A stretch of 64,000 nucleotides of DNA from an uncultured Rhodospirillaceae bacterium (GTDB lineage Bacteria > Pseudomonadota > Alphaproteobacteria > Azospirillales > Azospirillaceae). The notes under the pieces are model-generated. The model did no database searches, was not told the origin of the DNA, and worked only from the letters and a program-made list of their open reading frames with translations. How positions within the stretch are numbered: the stretch's first letter is position 1; the number at the start of each line of letters is the position of its first letter. Made by a program: the position numbers and the translations under genes. Of this stretch, positions 16,265-24,976 are shown piece after piece. The DNA lies in contig CALBDS010000043.1 of NCBI GenBank assembly GCA_937927415.1, forward strand, positions 180,749 through 244,748. The letters are read 5' to 3'.

Positions 16265-17437
16265 ATGCCGATTCTTCCCCGTCTGTCCGAACTGCACGCC
16301 GACATGGTGCTCTGGCGCCGTGACATCCACGCCCATCCCGAACTGGCGTACGAAGAGCACCGCACCTCCGACCTCGTGGCCGGGGTGATGGCCGGTTGCG
16401 GGATCGAGGTGCACCGCGGCCTGGGCGGCACCGGCGTGGTCGGGGTGATCCGCGGACGCCAGCCGGGCGAGCGCGCCATCGGCCTGCGCGCCGACATGGA
16501 CGCCCTGCCGATGCCGGAGGCGAACGACTTCGCCCATGCCTCGTGCAATCACGGCAAGATGCACGCCTGCGGCCACGACGGCCACACCACCATGCTGCTG
16601 GGGGCGGCGCGCGCCCTGGCCGAATCGCGCAATTTCAAGGGCACGGTCTACGCCATCTTCCAGCCGGCCGAAGAGGGCAAGGCCGGCGCCCAGCGCATGA
16701 TCGACGACGGGCTGTTCACCCGCTTTCCCATGGACGAGATCTATGGGCTGCACAACTGGCCGGAAATGCCGGCGGGCCGCATCGCCGTGCACCCCGGCCC
16801 GGTGATGGCGGCGGCGGACCATTTCACCGTCACTGTGTCGGGTCTGGGCACCCACGCGGCCATGCCCCACCGCGGCGTCGATCCGGTGCTGGTGGCGTCC
16901 CACATCGTCACCGCCGCGCAAAGTCTGGTCAGCCGCGGCACCGACCCGCTGGACGCGGCGGTTCTGTCCATCACCTGGATCGAGGCCGGGACCACCTTCA
17001 ACGTCATCCCGTCGGAAGCACGCCTGCACGGCACCATCCGCAGCTTCCGCCCCGACACCCGCGAACGGCTGCACGCCCAGTTCTCGCGGCTGGTGGACAA
17101 TGTGGCCGCGGCCTTCGGCGCCAACGCCGAGTTGGAACTCGACCCCGGCTATCCCCCCACCGTCAACAGCGCCCCCGAAGCCCAATCTGCCGCCCGCGCC
17201 GCCGCCCTGGTGGTGGGGGACGCGAATGTGGACTGGGCGCCCCCGCCGTCCATGGCGGCGGAGGATTTCGGCTACATGCTCCAGCAGCGACCCGGCTGCT
17301 ACATCTGGCTGGGCCAGGGGGAGGCGGAGCCGGGGGCCAAGCTGCACAACCCGCGCTACGACTTCAACGACGCCATGCTGCCGGTGGGGGCCAGCTATTG
17401 GGTGACGCTGGCCGAAACCCTGCTGCCGCTGGACTGA
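16265..17437 (+). CDS. M20 family amidohydrolase (hippurate hydrolase-like)
   Basis: A 390-residue zinc-dependent M20D peptidase/amidohydrolase. Metal ligands are visible in MHACGHDGHTTMLLG, FQPAEEGKAG and GLHNWPEMPAG; the dimerisation domain and the C-terminal AAEDFGYML motif are intact. Relatives hydrolyse N-acyl amino acids such as hippurate or indole-acetyl conjugates; the substrate here is unknown. It starts 41 bp after the GST gene and is convergent with the haemoglobin gene. Confidence 0.88.
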   Translation: MPILPRLSELHADMVLWRRDIHAHPELAYEEHRTSDLVAGVMAGCGIEVHRGLGGTGVVGVIRGRQPGERAIGLRADMDALPMPEANDFAHASCNHGKMHACGHDGHTTMLLGAARALAESRNFKGTVYAIFQPAEEGKAGAQRMIDDGLFTRFPMDEIYGLHNWPEMPAGRIAVHPGPVMAAADHFTVTVSGLGTHAAMPHRGVDPVLVASHIVTAAQSLVSRGTDPLDAAVLSITWIEAGTTFNVIPSEARLHGTIRSFRPDTRERLHAQFSRLVDNVAAAFGANAELELDPGYPPTVNSAPEAQSAARAAALVVGDANVDWAPPPSMAAEDFGYMLQQRPGCYIWLGQGEAEPGAKLHNPRYDFNDAMLPVGASYWVTLAETLLPLD

Positions 17438-17462
17438 TACCGTCCGCCCTGTCCGGCCGGGA

Positions 17463-17876
17463 TCACTCCGCGGTTTTCGGCGGGCGATAGGCGCGGCCGG
17501 GAATGGGGAACAGCCCGGCGGTCAGGCTTTTCCCCATATGCTCGGCCTTGGCATAGGCCCGGTCGGCATCGGCGGGGGACAGCACCTCGTCGCAGGTTTC
17601 CCGGAACAGCGCCAGCCAGCGGGTGAAGTGCTCCGGCTCCAGACCCAGCCCCACATGGGTCATGAAGGGGCTGCCCTTGTAGCGCCGGTTGCCGATCAGG
17701 TGTGCCGCCCAGAAATCATCCAGCTGGCCGAAATGGGCGTCCCAATCCAGGTTGGCCCGCTCGAACACCGGCCCCAGATCGGGGTCGGCGCGCGCCCGGT
17801 CGTAAAAGCGCCGGACCAGCCGGGTCACATCGTCCATGGTGGCCGTGGCCGAAGGGGGAACCGGATCGTGGGGCAT
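17463..17876 (-). CDS. Group III truncated haemoglobin
   Basis: A 137-residue 2/2 haemoglobin. The B-helix pattern RRFYDRARADPDLGPVF includes the B10 Tyr, and the proximal His is in EPEHFTRWLALF; FWAAHLIGNRRYKGSP is typical of group III. The ATG at 17876 is preceded by GAGG. Group III globins are linked to microaerobic metabolism and NO or peroxide handling in other proteobacteria, which fits a microaerophilic diazotroph (inference). Confidence 0.88.
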   Translation of the reverse strand: MPHDPVPPSATATMDDVTRLVRRFYDRARADPDLGPVFERANLDWDAHFGQLDDFWAAHLIGNRRYKGSPFMTHVGLGLEPEHFTRWLALFRETCDEVLSPADADRAYAKAEHMGKSLTAGLFPIPGRAYRPPKTAE

Positions 17877-18148
17877 GGGCGGCCTCGTCAAACAATGGAT
17901 GAAACGAACAATATCCGTTGTATCCCGAACATCACAGCGGGGCAAGGCGGGGCTGCGTTGGGCACAGAACGTCACTGGGTCCAAGGGAGGCTTTCGGTGA
18001 GAGCCTCAGCCGCGACCAGCGGCGGCATGAGTCCCCCAGAGTTGCGGTCTGGGAACACCTTCTGGATCTCAGCTTATCGCTGGGATGACGATGGAACGTT
18101 TTTGTCTGCCCATGCATTGCACGATGTGGGAATGCCGTGCGCCGGCCG

Positions 18149-20950
18149 TCAACCGGGACCATCGGGGCGGGGGTCGGTTCCGTGACCCAACAGAAACCCC
18201 CGCGTCTCCGCCACCGCCTCGCGCAGCCCCACCCGGCGGACCTCCACCCCTTCGGGGAAGGCGCCGAACAGGCGGCTGGGCATCATGGGGTCGAGCAGGA
18301 CGAACACGCCCACGTCGTCGGCGCGCCGCACCAGCCGCCCGAACGCCTGTTTCAGGCGCAGGCGCGCAATCATGTCCTCGTACCGGCGGCGGCCGAAGCT
18401 GTTGCGCCGCGCCCGGTGCAGAATGTCGGGCCGCGGCCACGGCACACGGTCGAACACGATCAGCCGCAGCGACCGCCCCGGCACGTCCACCCCGTCGCGC
18501 ACCGCGTCGGTGCCCAGCAGACAGGCGTGCTCCTCGCCCCGGAAGATGTCGATCAGGGTGGACACGTCCAGCGGGTCCACATGCTGGGCGTAGAGCGGCA
18601 GCCCCGCGGTGTCCAGCGGCTCCACGATGCGGTCATAGACGGTGCGCAGGCGGCTGATGGCGGTGAACAGCCCCAAACCCCCGCCGCCCGCCGCCAGGAA
18701 CAGCTCGCGGTAGGCCGCCGCCACCTGAGCCATGTCGTCCTTGCGCACGTCGGTGACCACCATCACGCGGGTCTGGTTGCGGTAGTCGAAGGGCGACGGC
18801 ACCTGTGCCCGCACCGCCGGCCGCGGCAGGTGGGACGCACCGCTGCGCGCCTCCGCCGCGATCCAGTCGGCCTGAACGTCGCCGGTGCCGTCGGTCAGGG
18901 TGGCGGAGGTGACCACCATCCCGTGCGCCTGCCCGGCCAGCGCCTCGGCAAAGGGCACGGTGGGATCGACCCAATGACGGTAAAGGCCGACGTCCACATC
19001 CCGCCCCTCCGCCCGTTCCACCGCGAACCAGTCCACATAGGACTCCGGCGTGGAATTGGACAGGGATGCCAGCATGTCCCGCCACGCCGCCAGGGTCAGC
19101 GTGCCGCGGCGGGTCAGGCTGCGCGACAGGGCGTCCAGGCGGCGGCGCTGGTCGCTGTCCAACTCCGCCGCCTCGTCGTCCAGCCGCTTGGCCAGTTGGC
19201 GGGCCAGGCCGGTCACCGGCTCCGCCAGCCGGGCCAACGCCGCATCCAGAGTGGCCGCCGCCTCCAACAGCCCTTCGACGGGATGGGCGGTGTCGGCCTC
19301 CAGGCTGTAGGGGCCGGCGTCCCCGGCGGTGCGGGCATAGACCTGGGCGCGGGCCAGCAGCAGGAAACGTTCGGTGGGGCCGGTGGGGTTGTCGGCCGAC
19401 AGCCGCGCCGCCCACCCTTCCGCCGGCAGCACGCGGGCGTTCTCCAGCACCGCGTCCAGCAGAGCCGCCGCCTCGTCGTCGCCGGCCACCACGTCTTCCA
19501 TCCGGCGCTTCAGCCCGCGGGCACGGCCCCGCCCGCCCTCTTCCACGCCCAGAAACCAGCGGCGCAACTCGTGGGTTTCCCGCCCGGTCAGATGGCCGGC
19601 AAAGGCGCTGTCGGCGGCATCGAACACATGATGCCCCTCGTCGAAGATAAACCGGGTGGGCTGGTTCATGTCGTCGCCGCCGCCCAGAGCCGCCTGGATC
19701 ATCACCAGCGCGTGGTTGGCGATCACCACATCGGCCCGCCGTGCGCGGCGCACGCTCTTTTCGATGAAGCACTTGGCGTAATGGTCGCACGCGGAATAGA
19801 CGCATTCCCCCCGCCGGTCGGCCAGCCCCAGCGTGCGCGGACGACCCAGCAGATCCACCAGCCAGCCGGGGAAATCGCCGCCCGACAGGTCGCCGTCGCG
19901 GGTGGCCGCCGCCCAGCGGGCCATCAGCCCGGCCGCTACCATGGCGGCACCGCCGTACTGGGTGGGGGCGGCGCGCACGGCGTCTTCCAGGTTCAGCAGG
20001 CAGAGATAGTTTTCCCGCCCCTTGCGCAGCACCACCCGCCGCGCCTTTTCCGCCGGGTCGGGGAACAGCCGGTCAAGCTCGGCGTCGATCTGGTGCTGCA
20101 GGTTGCGGGTGTAGGTGGACACCCACACCGCCCCGCCGTTCTTTTCCGCCCACACCGTGGCCGGCGCCAGATAGCCCAGCGTCTTGCCCACCCCCGTCCC
20201 GGCCTCCGCCAACACCACGTTGGGGGTTTCCGGGGCGGGCCGGGGAGCGAAGGCGGCGGCGACGGCGCTGGCGTAGTCGGCCTGCTGCGGGCGGGGTTCG
20301 GCCATCTTGCCCGCCACCTCGGCGGTCAGCATCCGCGCCAGACGGCGGCGGGCCTCGTCCGGTTCGACGGCGGTGTGGGTGGGGGGCGGCAGCGGCGCCC
20401 CTTCCTCCCACTCCTTCAGGCGGGTCCAGACCTTCAGCCCGGCGAGCGCACGGGCGCGCTCCGGCCCCTGGGGCAGGTTGAGCGCGTGCAGCACCGGCCC
20501 GGCCCACGGCCAGCCGGCCTTGCCCATCTCCCACGCGATGGCCGCGGGGTCGGATGCCTCCTCCCGCCCCGGCGCGGCCAGGATGCGCAGCAGGCGCGAT
20601 ACCGCGCGCAGCAGCGCCACCGCGTCCGCCTCCAGCCCGTCGGGGATGGGCAGGCCCAGCGCCTCCGACAGCCCGCGGGGGGTGGGCAGGCAGAAGGTCG
20701 CCGGCTTGACGAAGGCATAGAGTTCCAGAACGTCGAAGGCCGGGAACGGCTCCATCCCCAGCCGCCGGGCCAGCGCCCGCCCGTGGCACACCACCGGCAT
20801 GGTCCCGCGCAGCCGCCCGGCCAGCCGGTCGAGCGGCAGATTCTCCACCTCCCCCTCCGGCGACAGGATCACCCCATGGCGCGCGCGCACCACGACGGCG
20901 GGGGCCTCGTCGAGAGGAAAAAAGGGGGCTTGGACGGCGGGACCGGGCAT
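18149..20950 (-). CDS. DinG-family ATP-dependent DNA helicase
   Basis: A 933-residue SF2 helicase of the DinG/XPD group. Walker A is AEAGTGVGKT (near residue 257), the Walker B box is DEGHH, and the four Fe-S cluster cysteines are spread over NYLCLLN, GECVYSACDHYAKC. Motifs III-VI include VVTSATLTDG and the QAFGRLVRR box. The N-terminal 230 residues are an extra exonuclease-like or unknown region. It is longer than E. coli DinG (716). It is divergent from the FkbM gene. Confidence 0.92.
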   Translation of the reverse strand: MPGPAVQAPFFPLDEAPAVVVRARHGVILSPEGEVENLPLDRLAGRLRGTMPVVCHGRALARRLGMEPFPAFDVLELYAFVKPATFCLPTPRGLSEALGLPIPDGLEADAVALLRAVSRLLRILAAPGREEASDPAAIAWEMGKAGWPWAGPVLHALNLPQGPERARALAGLKVWTRLKEWEEGAPLPPPTHTAVEPDEARRRLARMLTAEVAGKMAEPRPQQADYASAVAAAFAPRPAPETPNVVLAEAGTGVGKTLGYLAPATVWAEKNGGAVWVSTYTRNLQHQIDAELDRLFPDPAEKARRVVLRKGRENYLCLLNLEDAVRAAPTQYGGAAMVAAGLMARWAAATRDGDLSGGDFPGWLVDLLGRPRTLGLADRRGECVYSACDHYAKCFIEKSVRRARRADVVIANHALVMIQAALGGGDDMNQPTRFIFDEGHHVFDAADSAFAGHLTGRETHELRRWFLGVEEGGRGRARGLKRRMEDVVAGDDEAAALLDAVLENARVLPAEGWAARLSADNPTGPTERFLLLARAQVYARTAGDAGPYSLEADTAHPVEGLLEAAATLDAALARLAEPVTGLARQLAKRLDDEAAELDSDQRRRLDALSRSLTRRGTLTLAAWRDMLASLSNSTPESYVDWFAVERAEGRDVDVGLYRHWVDPTVPFAEALAGQAHGMVVTSATLTDGTGDVQADWIAAEARSGASHLPRPAVRAQVPSPFDYRNQTRVMVVTDVRKDDMAQVAAAYRELFLAAGGGGLGLFTAISRLRTVYDRIVEPLDTAGLPLYAQHVDPLDVSTLIDIFRGEEHACLLGTDAVRDGVDVPGRSLRLIVFDRVPWPRPDILHRARRNSFGRRRYEDMIARLRLKQAFGRLVRRADDVGVFVLLDPMMPSRLFGAFPEGVEVRRVGLREAVAETRGFLLGHGTDPRPDGPG

Positions 20951-21043
20951 GGCGGCGACTATAGGCGGAAAACAGGTACAAAGCGAGCACGCCCTACGGC
21001 CGTCCCGTCCATCGCCGGCATGCTTCCAACTCTGGCAAAGACA

Positions 21044-21071
21044 TTGACAAGCAAGCGTTTCATGATAATGG
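21044..21071 (+). promoter_or_regulatory. Possible sigma-70 promoter of the FkbM gene
   Basis: TTGACA at 21044-21049 and TAATGG at 21066-21071 with a 16-bp spacer, 40 bp upstream of the GTG start. The -10 is a poor match. Confidence 0.3.
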
Positions 21072-21110
21072 TCAACGGGATATCTTGCTTAAGAATATGA
21101 CGAGGCTGCC

Positions 21111-22475
21111 GTGGTTTCCTTCAATCTCGCCTCCCTCTTCCAGAAAAAGACCGCGGAACCTCAACCGGCCCCCCCTGCCATGGCGCCCGATCTCAAATCC
21201 TATGAGCTTTTGATCGGGGATAGAACCTACCAAATCTTGAACGATGCCCGTGACCACCTTCTCGGACATTCGCTCGATTCCGGCAAGACATGGGAGCCGT
21301 GGCAGTTTCTCCTTTACAGCCGATTGATCGGCCCCACCGCCACGTGCCTGGACATCGGCGGCAACGTCGGCGTCAACGCCTTGGCCATGGCCGCCCAGGC
21401 GGACAAGGGACGGGTGTATTCGTTCGAACCGATCCCCTTCGTGCACGATCTGCTGGCCCGCAACGTGACGCTCAACGGCTTCACCAACATCGTGCCGGTG
21501 AATTGCGGCTGTTCCAACGCCAACACGATGGAAACCATCGTCTATGACCGGGACAAGCTGGGGTGTTCCCACCTGATTCAAGCCGGCGGAACGGCGGTGG
21601 CGCATGATCCGGACGCATCGGTGTCCTCCGTGCCGGTGTTCCTGCGCCGCCTGGACGACTGGATCGCAGAAACCGCACCCGGCCCGATCGATTTCGTCAA
21701 GGTCGATGTGGAAGGGTTCGAACTGGAGGTGCTGGAGGGCGCACCATCCCTGTTCACGGCCGGCAAGGCCCCGCCCAGCATCTTTGAATTCTCGGTGCTG
21801 CCGCAGCGGGGCATCTTCCAGTTCTCCGCGGACATGGAACCGCGCCGCACCAGTTTCCCCGATCATGCGAAGGACGTGACGTTCTTCCTCCGGCTGCAAT
21901 CCCTGTTCCGCCATCTGTTCCTGATCGGGCGTGACGGCCGGCTTCATCCGATCAGCAGCTACGCCGATCTGCGCATCAAGCTGCTCAACGGCTATCCCAA
22001 CGACGATCTTCTGTGTCTCGATCAGGTGCCGGACGGGATCACCGATCTGATCGACACCCGCTTTCCCTTCCAGCCCCAGGTGCCGCCGCGGGCCTTCGCC
22101 ACCGCCGCCGGGCTGGCCGTCGCCCTCAACACCCATGAAGATGGGTGCGCCGGGGAGCAGATGCACATCGACGGCACCCGGGCCGGTCTGGCCCTGTCGC
22201 TCCAGCGCCCGGCCACGCTGACGCTGACCTTCGCGCCGGTCTACACCAAGCACGCCCCCACCCCGGTCGGGCCGGTGCTGGTGGCCAACGGCAACGACGT
22301 GCGGTTCGTCACCGTCGCCGATACCGAGGCCGAGGTGTCATTGACGCTGGAACCGGGCGAGCATCACATCTTCCTGGAAAGCGAATTCTCCTTCAAAGCC
22401 GCCGATTATTTCGGCAACGCCGCCGATACCCGCACCGTCGGTTTCCGTTATGACTGGAGGCTAAGCGCCCGATGA
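21111..22475 (+). CDS. FkbM-family SAM methyltransferase with C-terminal extension
   Basis: A 454-residue protein. The FkbM methyltransferase core spans about residues 70-235: SAM motif CLDIGGNVGVNALAMA, YSFEPIPFV, and the family motif IDFVKVDVEGFELEVLEG. The last 150 or so residues form an unrecognised, probably beta-rich domain. A GTG start with GAGG upstream. FkbM enzymes O-methylate sugars or lipids, often of surface polysaccharide. Its stop overlaps the ATG of the downstream amidotransferase (ATGA), so the two are coupled. Confidence 0.85.
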   Translation: MVSFNLASLFQKKTAEPQPAPPAMAPDLKSYELLIGDRTYQILNDARDHLLGHSLDSGKTWEPWQFLLYSRLIGPTATCLDIGGNVGVNALAMAAQADKGRVYSFEPIPFVHDLLARNVTLNGFTNIVPVNCGCSNANTMETIVYDRDKLGCSHLIQAGGTAVAHDPDASVSSVPVFLRRLDDWIAETAPGPIDFVKVDVEGFELEVLEGAPSLFTAGKAPPSIFEFSVLPQRGIFQFSADMEPRRTSFPDHAKDVTFFLRLQSLFRHLFLIGRDGRLHPISSYADLRIKLLNGYPNDDLLCLDQVPDGITDLIDTRFPFQPQVPPRAFATAAGLAVALNTHEDGCAGEQMHIDGTRAGLALSLQRPATLTLTFAPVYTKHAPTPVGPVLVANGNDVRFVTVADTEAEVSLTLEPGEHHIFLESEFSFKAADYFGNAADTRTVGFRYDWRLSAR

Positions 22476-23170
22476 AAAGTGCCACCGTCATCCGCCACGT
22501 GCATTTCGAGGATCTGGGCAGCATCGCCCCCGTGCTGGACGCGCGCGGCTACCATATCCGCTACCTTCAGGCCGGAACCGATCCGCTGGACACCCTGGAT
22601 CCGCTGGCCCCGGATCTGCTGGTGGTGCTGGGCGGCCCCATCGGGGTGTACGAGACCGACGATTACCCCGTCATCGCCCAGGAAACCGCACTGGTGGCCC
22701 GGCGGCTGGCGGCGGGACGCCCGACGCTGGGCATCTGCCTGGGCGCGCAGGTGATGGCCGCCGCACTGGGGGCCAAGGTCTATCCCGGCCCGGCCAAGGA
22801 AATCGGCTGGGCGCCCATCACCCTGACCGAGGCGGGGCGGAACTCGCCGCTGGCGCCGCTGGCCGAGGATGGCGGCATGGTGCTGCACTGGCACGGCGAC
22901 ACCTTCGACCTGCCGCCGGGAGCCGAACTGCTGGCCTCCACGCCCCTGTGCCGCCATCAGGCGTACCGGATCGGCTCCACCGCGCTGGCCTTCCAGTTCC
23001 ACCCGGAAGCCCTGGCCGCCCGGTTCGAGGAATGGCTGATCGGGCACGCCGCGGAAATCGCCGGGGCCAAGCTGTCACCCCGCGCTTTGCGGGCGGACAC
23101 CGCGCGGTGGGGGGAAAGCCTGGAACGGCGGGCGCAGCGGTGCTTTGGCGCCTGGATCGAGGGGGTGTGA
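22472..23170 (+). CDS. Class I glutamine amidotransferase (GMP synthase-like)
   Basis: A 232-residue free-standing glutamine amidotransferase. The nucleophile Cys is in TLGICLGAQ (about residue 90), the oxyanion region is GGPIGVYE and the catalytic His is in FQFHPEA. It is not fused to a synthase. Free-standing relatives act as gamma-glutamyl hydrolases or supply ammonia to partners. It is translationally coupled to the FkbM gene, suggesting a shared but unknown pathway. Confidence 0.88.
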   Translation: MKSATVIRHVHFEDLGSIAPVLDARGYHIRYLQAGTDPLDTLDPLAPDLLVVLGGPIGVYETDDYPVIAQETALVARRLAAGRPTLGICLGAQVMAAALGAKVYPGPAKEIGWAPITLTEAGRNSPLAPLAEDGGMVLHWHGDTFDLPPGAELLASTPLCRHQAYRIGSTALAFQFHPEALAARFEEWLIGHAAEIAGAKLSPRALRADTARWGESLERRAQRCFGAWIEGV

Positions 23171-23231
23171 AGGGGATCCTCCCCTTCACGCTTCCCCAGC
23201 CAAGGGCCGGGAGGCCCTTGGATCCCGGTTA
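23166..23231. repeat. Double-hairpin repeat, family B copy 1
   Basis: Two adjacent palindromes: GTGAAGGGG / CCCCTTCAC (23166-23188) overlapping the amidotransferase stop, then CAAGGGCC / GGCCCTTG followed by GATCCCGGT. The second hairpin and its flank recur at 53285-53314. No T-run follows, but the first hairpin may still end transcription of the FkbM operon. Confidence 0.7.
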
Positions 23232-23252
23232 TACCTCCGTCTGAGGGCGATA

Positions 23253-23723
23253 TTATAAAATTTCAGCGGCGCGGATGGCGTCGTCCAGGGGAGCCAGGAG
23301 GTCGCCAAGGGTGCCGTCGTGTTCCGCCGGCGTGGCAAAGCTGAACATCGCCACCCGCACCGATGCCGCCGCTTCCACACCGGCAAGCCACAGGTAATGG
23401 GTTTCACGGCGACCGTCCTCGTCGGTCACCATCACCGCGGTGGCGATGATGCCGCCGCCGGGGCGGTCCTCCAGCACCCGGTCGGACGCCCGGCCGTCGT
23501 CAGGGCGCACGAAACGCAACGCCACCTCGCGCAGGGTGTAGACGGGGCTGTCCTTGGCGGGAATCACGTCGGCCACCAGCCGCAACACCCCCCGCCCGCC
23601 CGGCGGGCGCAGCGCCAGCACCGGCTTGCCCTCGTGCTCCTCGGTGTCGATGGCCCAGTCGGCGGGAATGCGAAAACGCACCACCTCGTCCCACGCCACC
23701 ACTCGGGTTTCCGGTCCGCTCAT
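23253..23723 (-). CDS. Conserved hypothetical protein, 156 aa
   Basis: A soluble protein beginning MSGPETRVVAWDEVVRFRIP. Alternating hydrophobic strands (VLALRPPGG, VLRLVADVI, ASVRVAMFSFATP) suggest a mixed alpha/beta fold like DUF1795/PsbP-type domains, but this is not certain. GGAG precedes the ATG. It lies 17 bp after the deacetylase-family gene and is the last gene of a three-gene operon. Confidence 0.7.
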   Translation of the reverse strand: MSGPETRVVAWDEVVRFRIPADWAIDTEEHEGKPVLALRPPGGRGVLRLVADVIPAKDSPVYTLREVALRFVRPDDGRASDRVLEDRPGGGIIATAVMVTDEDGRRETHYLWLAGVEAAASVRVAMFSFATPAEHDGTLGDLLAPLDDAIRAAEIL

Positions 23724-23740
23724 CGTCTCTCCAGGGGTTT

Positions 23741-24976
23741 TCAACGCAAGACCTCCTCCACCACCGCCCGCACCGCATCGCGCACCGGGCCGGGGCGCGG
23801 GGTGTCGGCGAAGGTGGTGAACCAATGGTCGGGCGGATTGCGCCCGGCGGCCCGGTGCCATGTCAGGGCGCGCAGCACATCCTCGGCCTCTGGCGTCGGG
23901 GCTTCGCACGGGTCATGGCCGCTCAGGATCGCCCAGATCCCGGCCCAGCAGCGCCCCACCGTCCACGGGTTGTACCCGCCCCCGCCCACCACCAGCACGC
24001 GGGGCGCCAGCGGGATCAGCCCGCGCACCGCATCCCACAGGGCATGGTTGGACAGTTCCAGCCGGCTCAACGGGTCTTCGGCCAGGGCGTCGGCCCCGCT
24101 CTGGATCACCAGCACCTCGGGCGCGAAGGTGCGGCCCAGCGGCAGCACCGCGTTTTCCATCACATAGGCCATTTCGGTGTCGTTGAAACCCTGCGGCACC
24201 GGCAGGTTGCGGGCGGTGCCGCCGGCACGGTCCTCCACCGTTCCGGTGAAGGGCCAGCGGTTGGCCTCGTGCACCGAAATGGTCAGCACCCGCCCGTCGC
24301 CGGCAAAGGCCTCCTCCACCCCGTCGCCGTGGTGGGCGTCGATGTCCACATAAAGCACCCGGCGGAACCCATGGTCGAGCAGCCGCAGGATGCCCAGCAC
24401 CGGCGCGTTGAAATAGCAAAAGCCGCTGGCCCGGTCGCGGCGCGCATGGTGGGTGCCGCTGGCGGGGCTGTAGACGACGCCCGGCCCTTCCGCCAGCCGG
24501 TCGGCGGCCAGCAGCGCCGCGCCCGCGGACGTGGCGGGACGGCGGTACATTTCGGGAAAGATGGGGTTGTCGATGCGGCCCAGGTTGAAGCGGGCGCTGG
24601 TGACCGGATCGACCCGCTGCGCGGCCTCCGCCGCCCACACCGCATCGATGAAGGCGGGATCGTGGAACCGCGCCAACTCCGCCGCCGACGCCATCGGCCC
24701 GTCGCAATAGACCGCCCCGTCCAGCCACCCCATGGCCCGGCACAGGTCGATGGCGGTGGACACCCGCGGAATGGACAGGGGATGGCGGGTGCCATAGCTG
24801 GAATGGCGGTAGATCTCTCCGCCGATGAACACCGGCGGCGGACTGGGCTTTCCGTCCGCCCTCAGTCGGCGGGCGCGGCCATCCGGCCGCTTGCCTTCGC
24901 AGGCACGAGCCTGCGGGGCCGCGGTCGCGGCCCTGACCGCCGAACGCCCGTCGGGACTGGCGTCCGGCGGAATCAT
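23741..24976 (-). CDS. Histone deacetylase family protein (AcuC/class II-like), with repeat-encoded insert
   Basis: A 411-residue zinc-dependent deacetylase-fold protein. Catalytic landmarks: GTHHARRDRASGFCYFN (His pair), VDIDAHHGDG (Asp/His zinc ligands), GADALAEDPL (Asp ligand) and GGGGYNP (Tyr). Substrate may be an acetylated protein lysine, polyamine or small amide; unknown. The ATG at 24976 overlaps the upstream TPR gene's stop (ATGA), so the N-terminus is real. Residues about 15-40 are encoded by the family C palindromic repeat, which also occurs between genes at 50569. The conserved domain begins only at VFIGGEIYRHSSYG, near residue 49. Confidence 0.88.
   Translation of the reverse strand: MIPPDASPDGRSAVRAATAAPQARACEGKRPDGRARRLRADGKPSPPPVFIGGEIYRHSSYGTRHPLSIPRVSTAIDLCRAMGWLDGAVYCDGPMASAAELARFHDPAFIDAVWAAEAAQRVDPVTSARFNLGRIDNPIFPEMYRRPATSAGAALLAADRLAEGPGVVYSPASGTHHARRDRASGFCYFNAPVLGILRLLDHGFRRVLYVDIDAHHGDGVEEAFAGDGRVLTISVHEANRWPFTGTVEDRAGGTARNLPVPQGFNDTEMAYVMENAVLPLGRTFAPEVLVIQSGADALAEDPLSRLELSNHALWDAVRGLIPLAPRVLVVGGGGYNPWTVGRCWAGIWAILSGHDPCEAPTPEAEDVLRALTWHRAAGRNPPDHWFTTFADTPRPGPVRDAVRAVVEEVLR
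24859..24934. repeat. Palindromic repeat family C, copy 1, inside a CDS
   Basis: A 76-bp GC-rich element containing GCGGCC-atcc-GGCCGC, GCCT-tcgc-AGGC and GCCGCG-gt-CGCGGC palindromes. About 70 of its bases match the intergenic element at 50569-50647. It is read in frame without stops within the deacetylase-family gene, adding roughly 25 residues upstream of the conserved domain. Confidence 0.8.

Noticed and set aside
18137..21100. 987-codon plus-strand frame opposite the DinG-family helicase gene
   Set aside because: The translation is a His/Arg/Gln-rich low-complexity chain without domains, while the minus strand encodes all helicase motifs.
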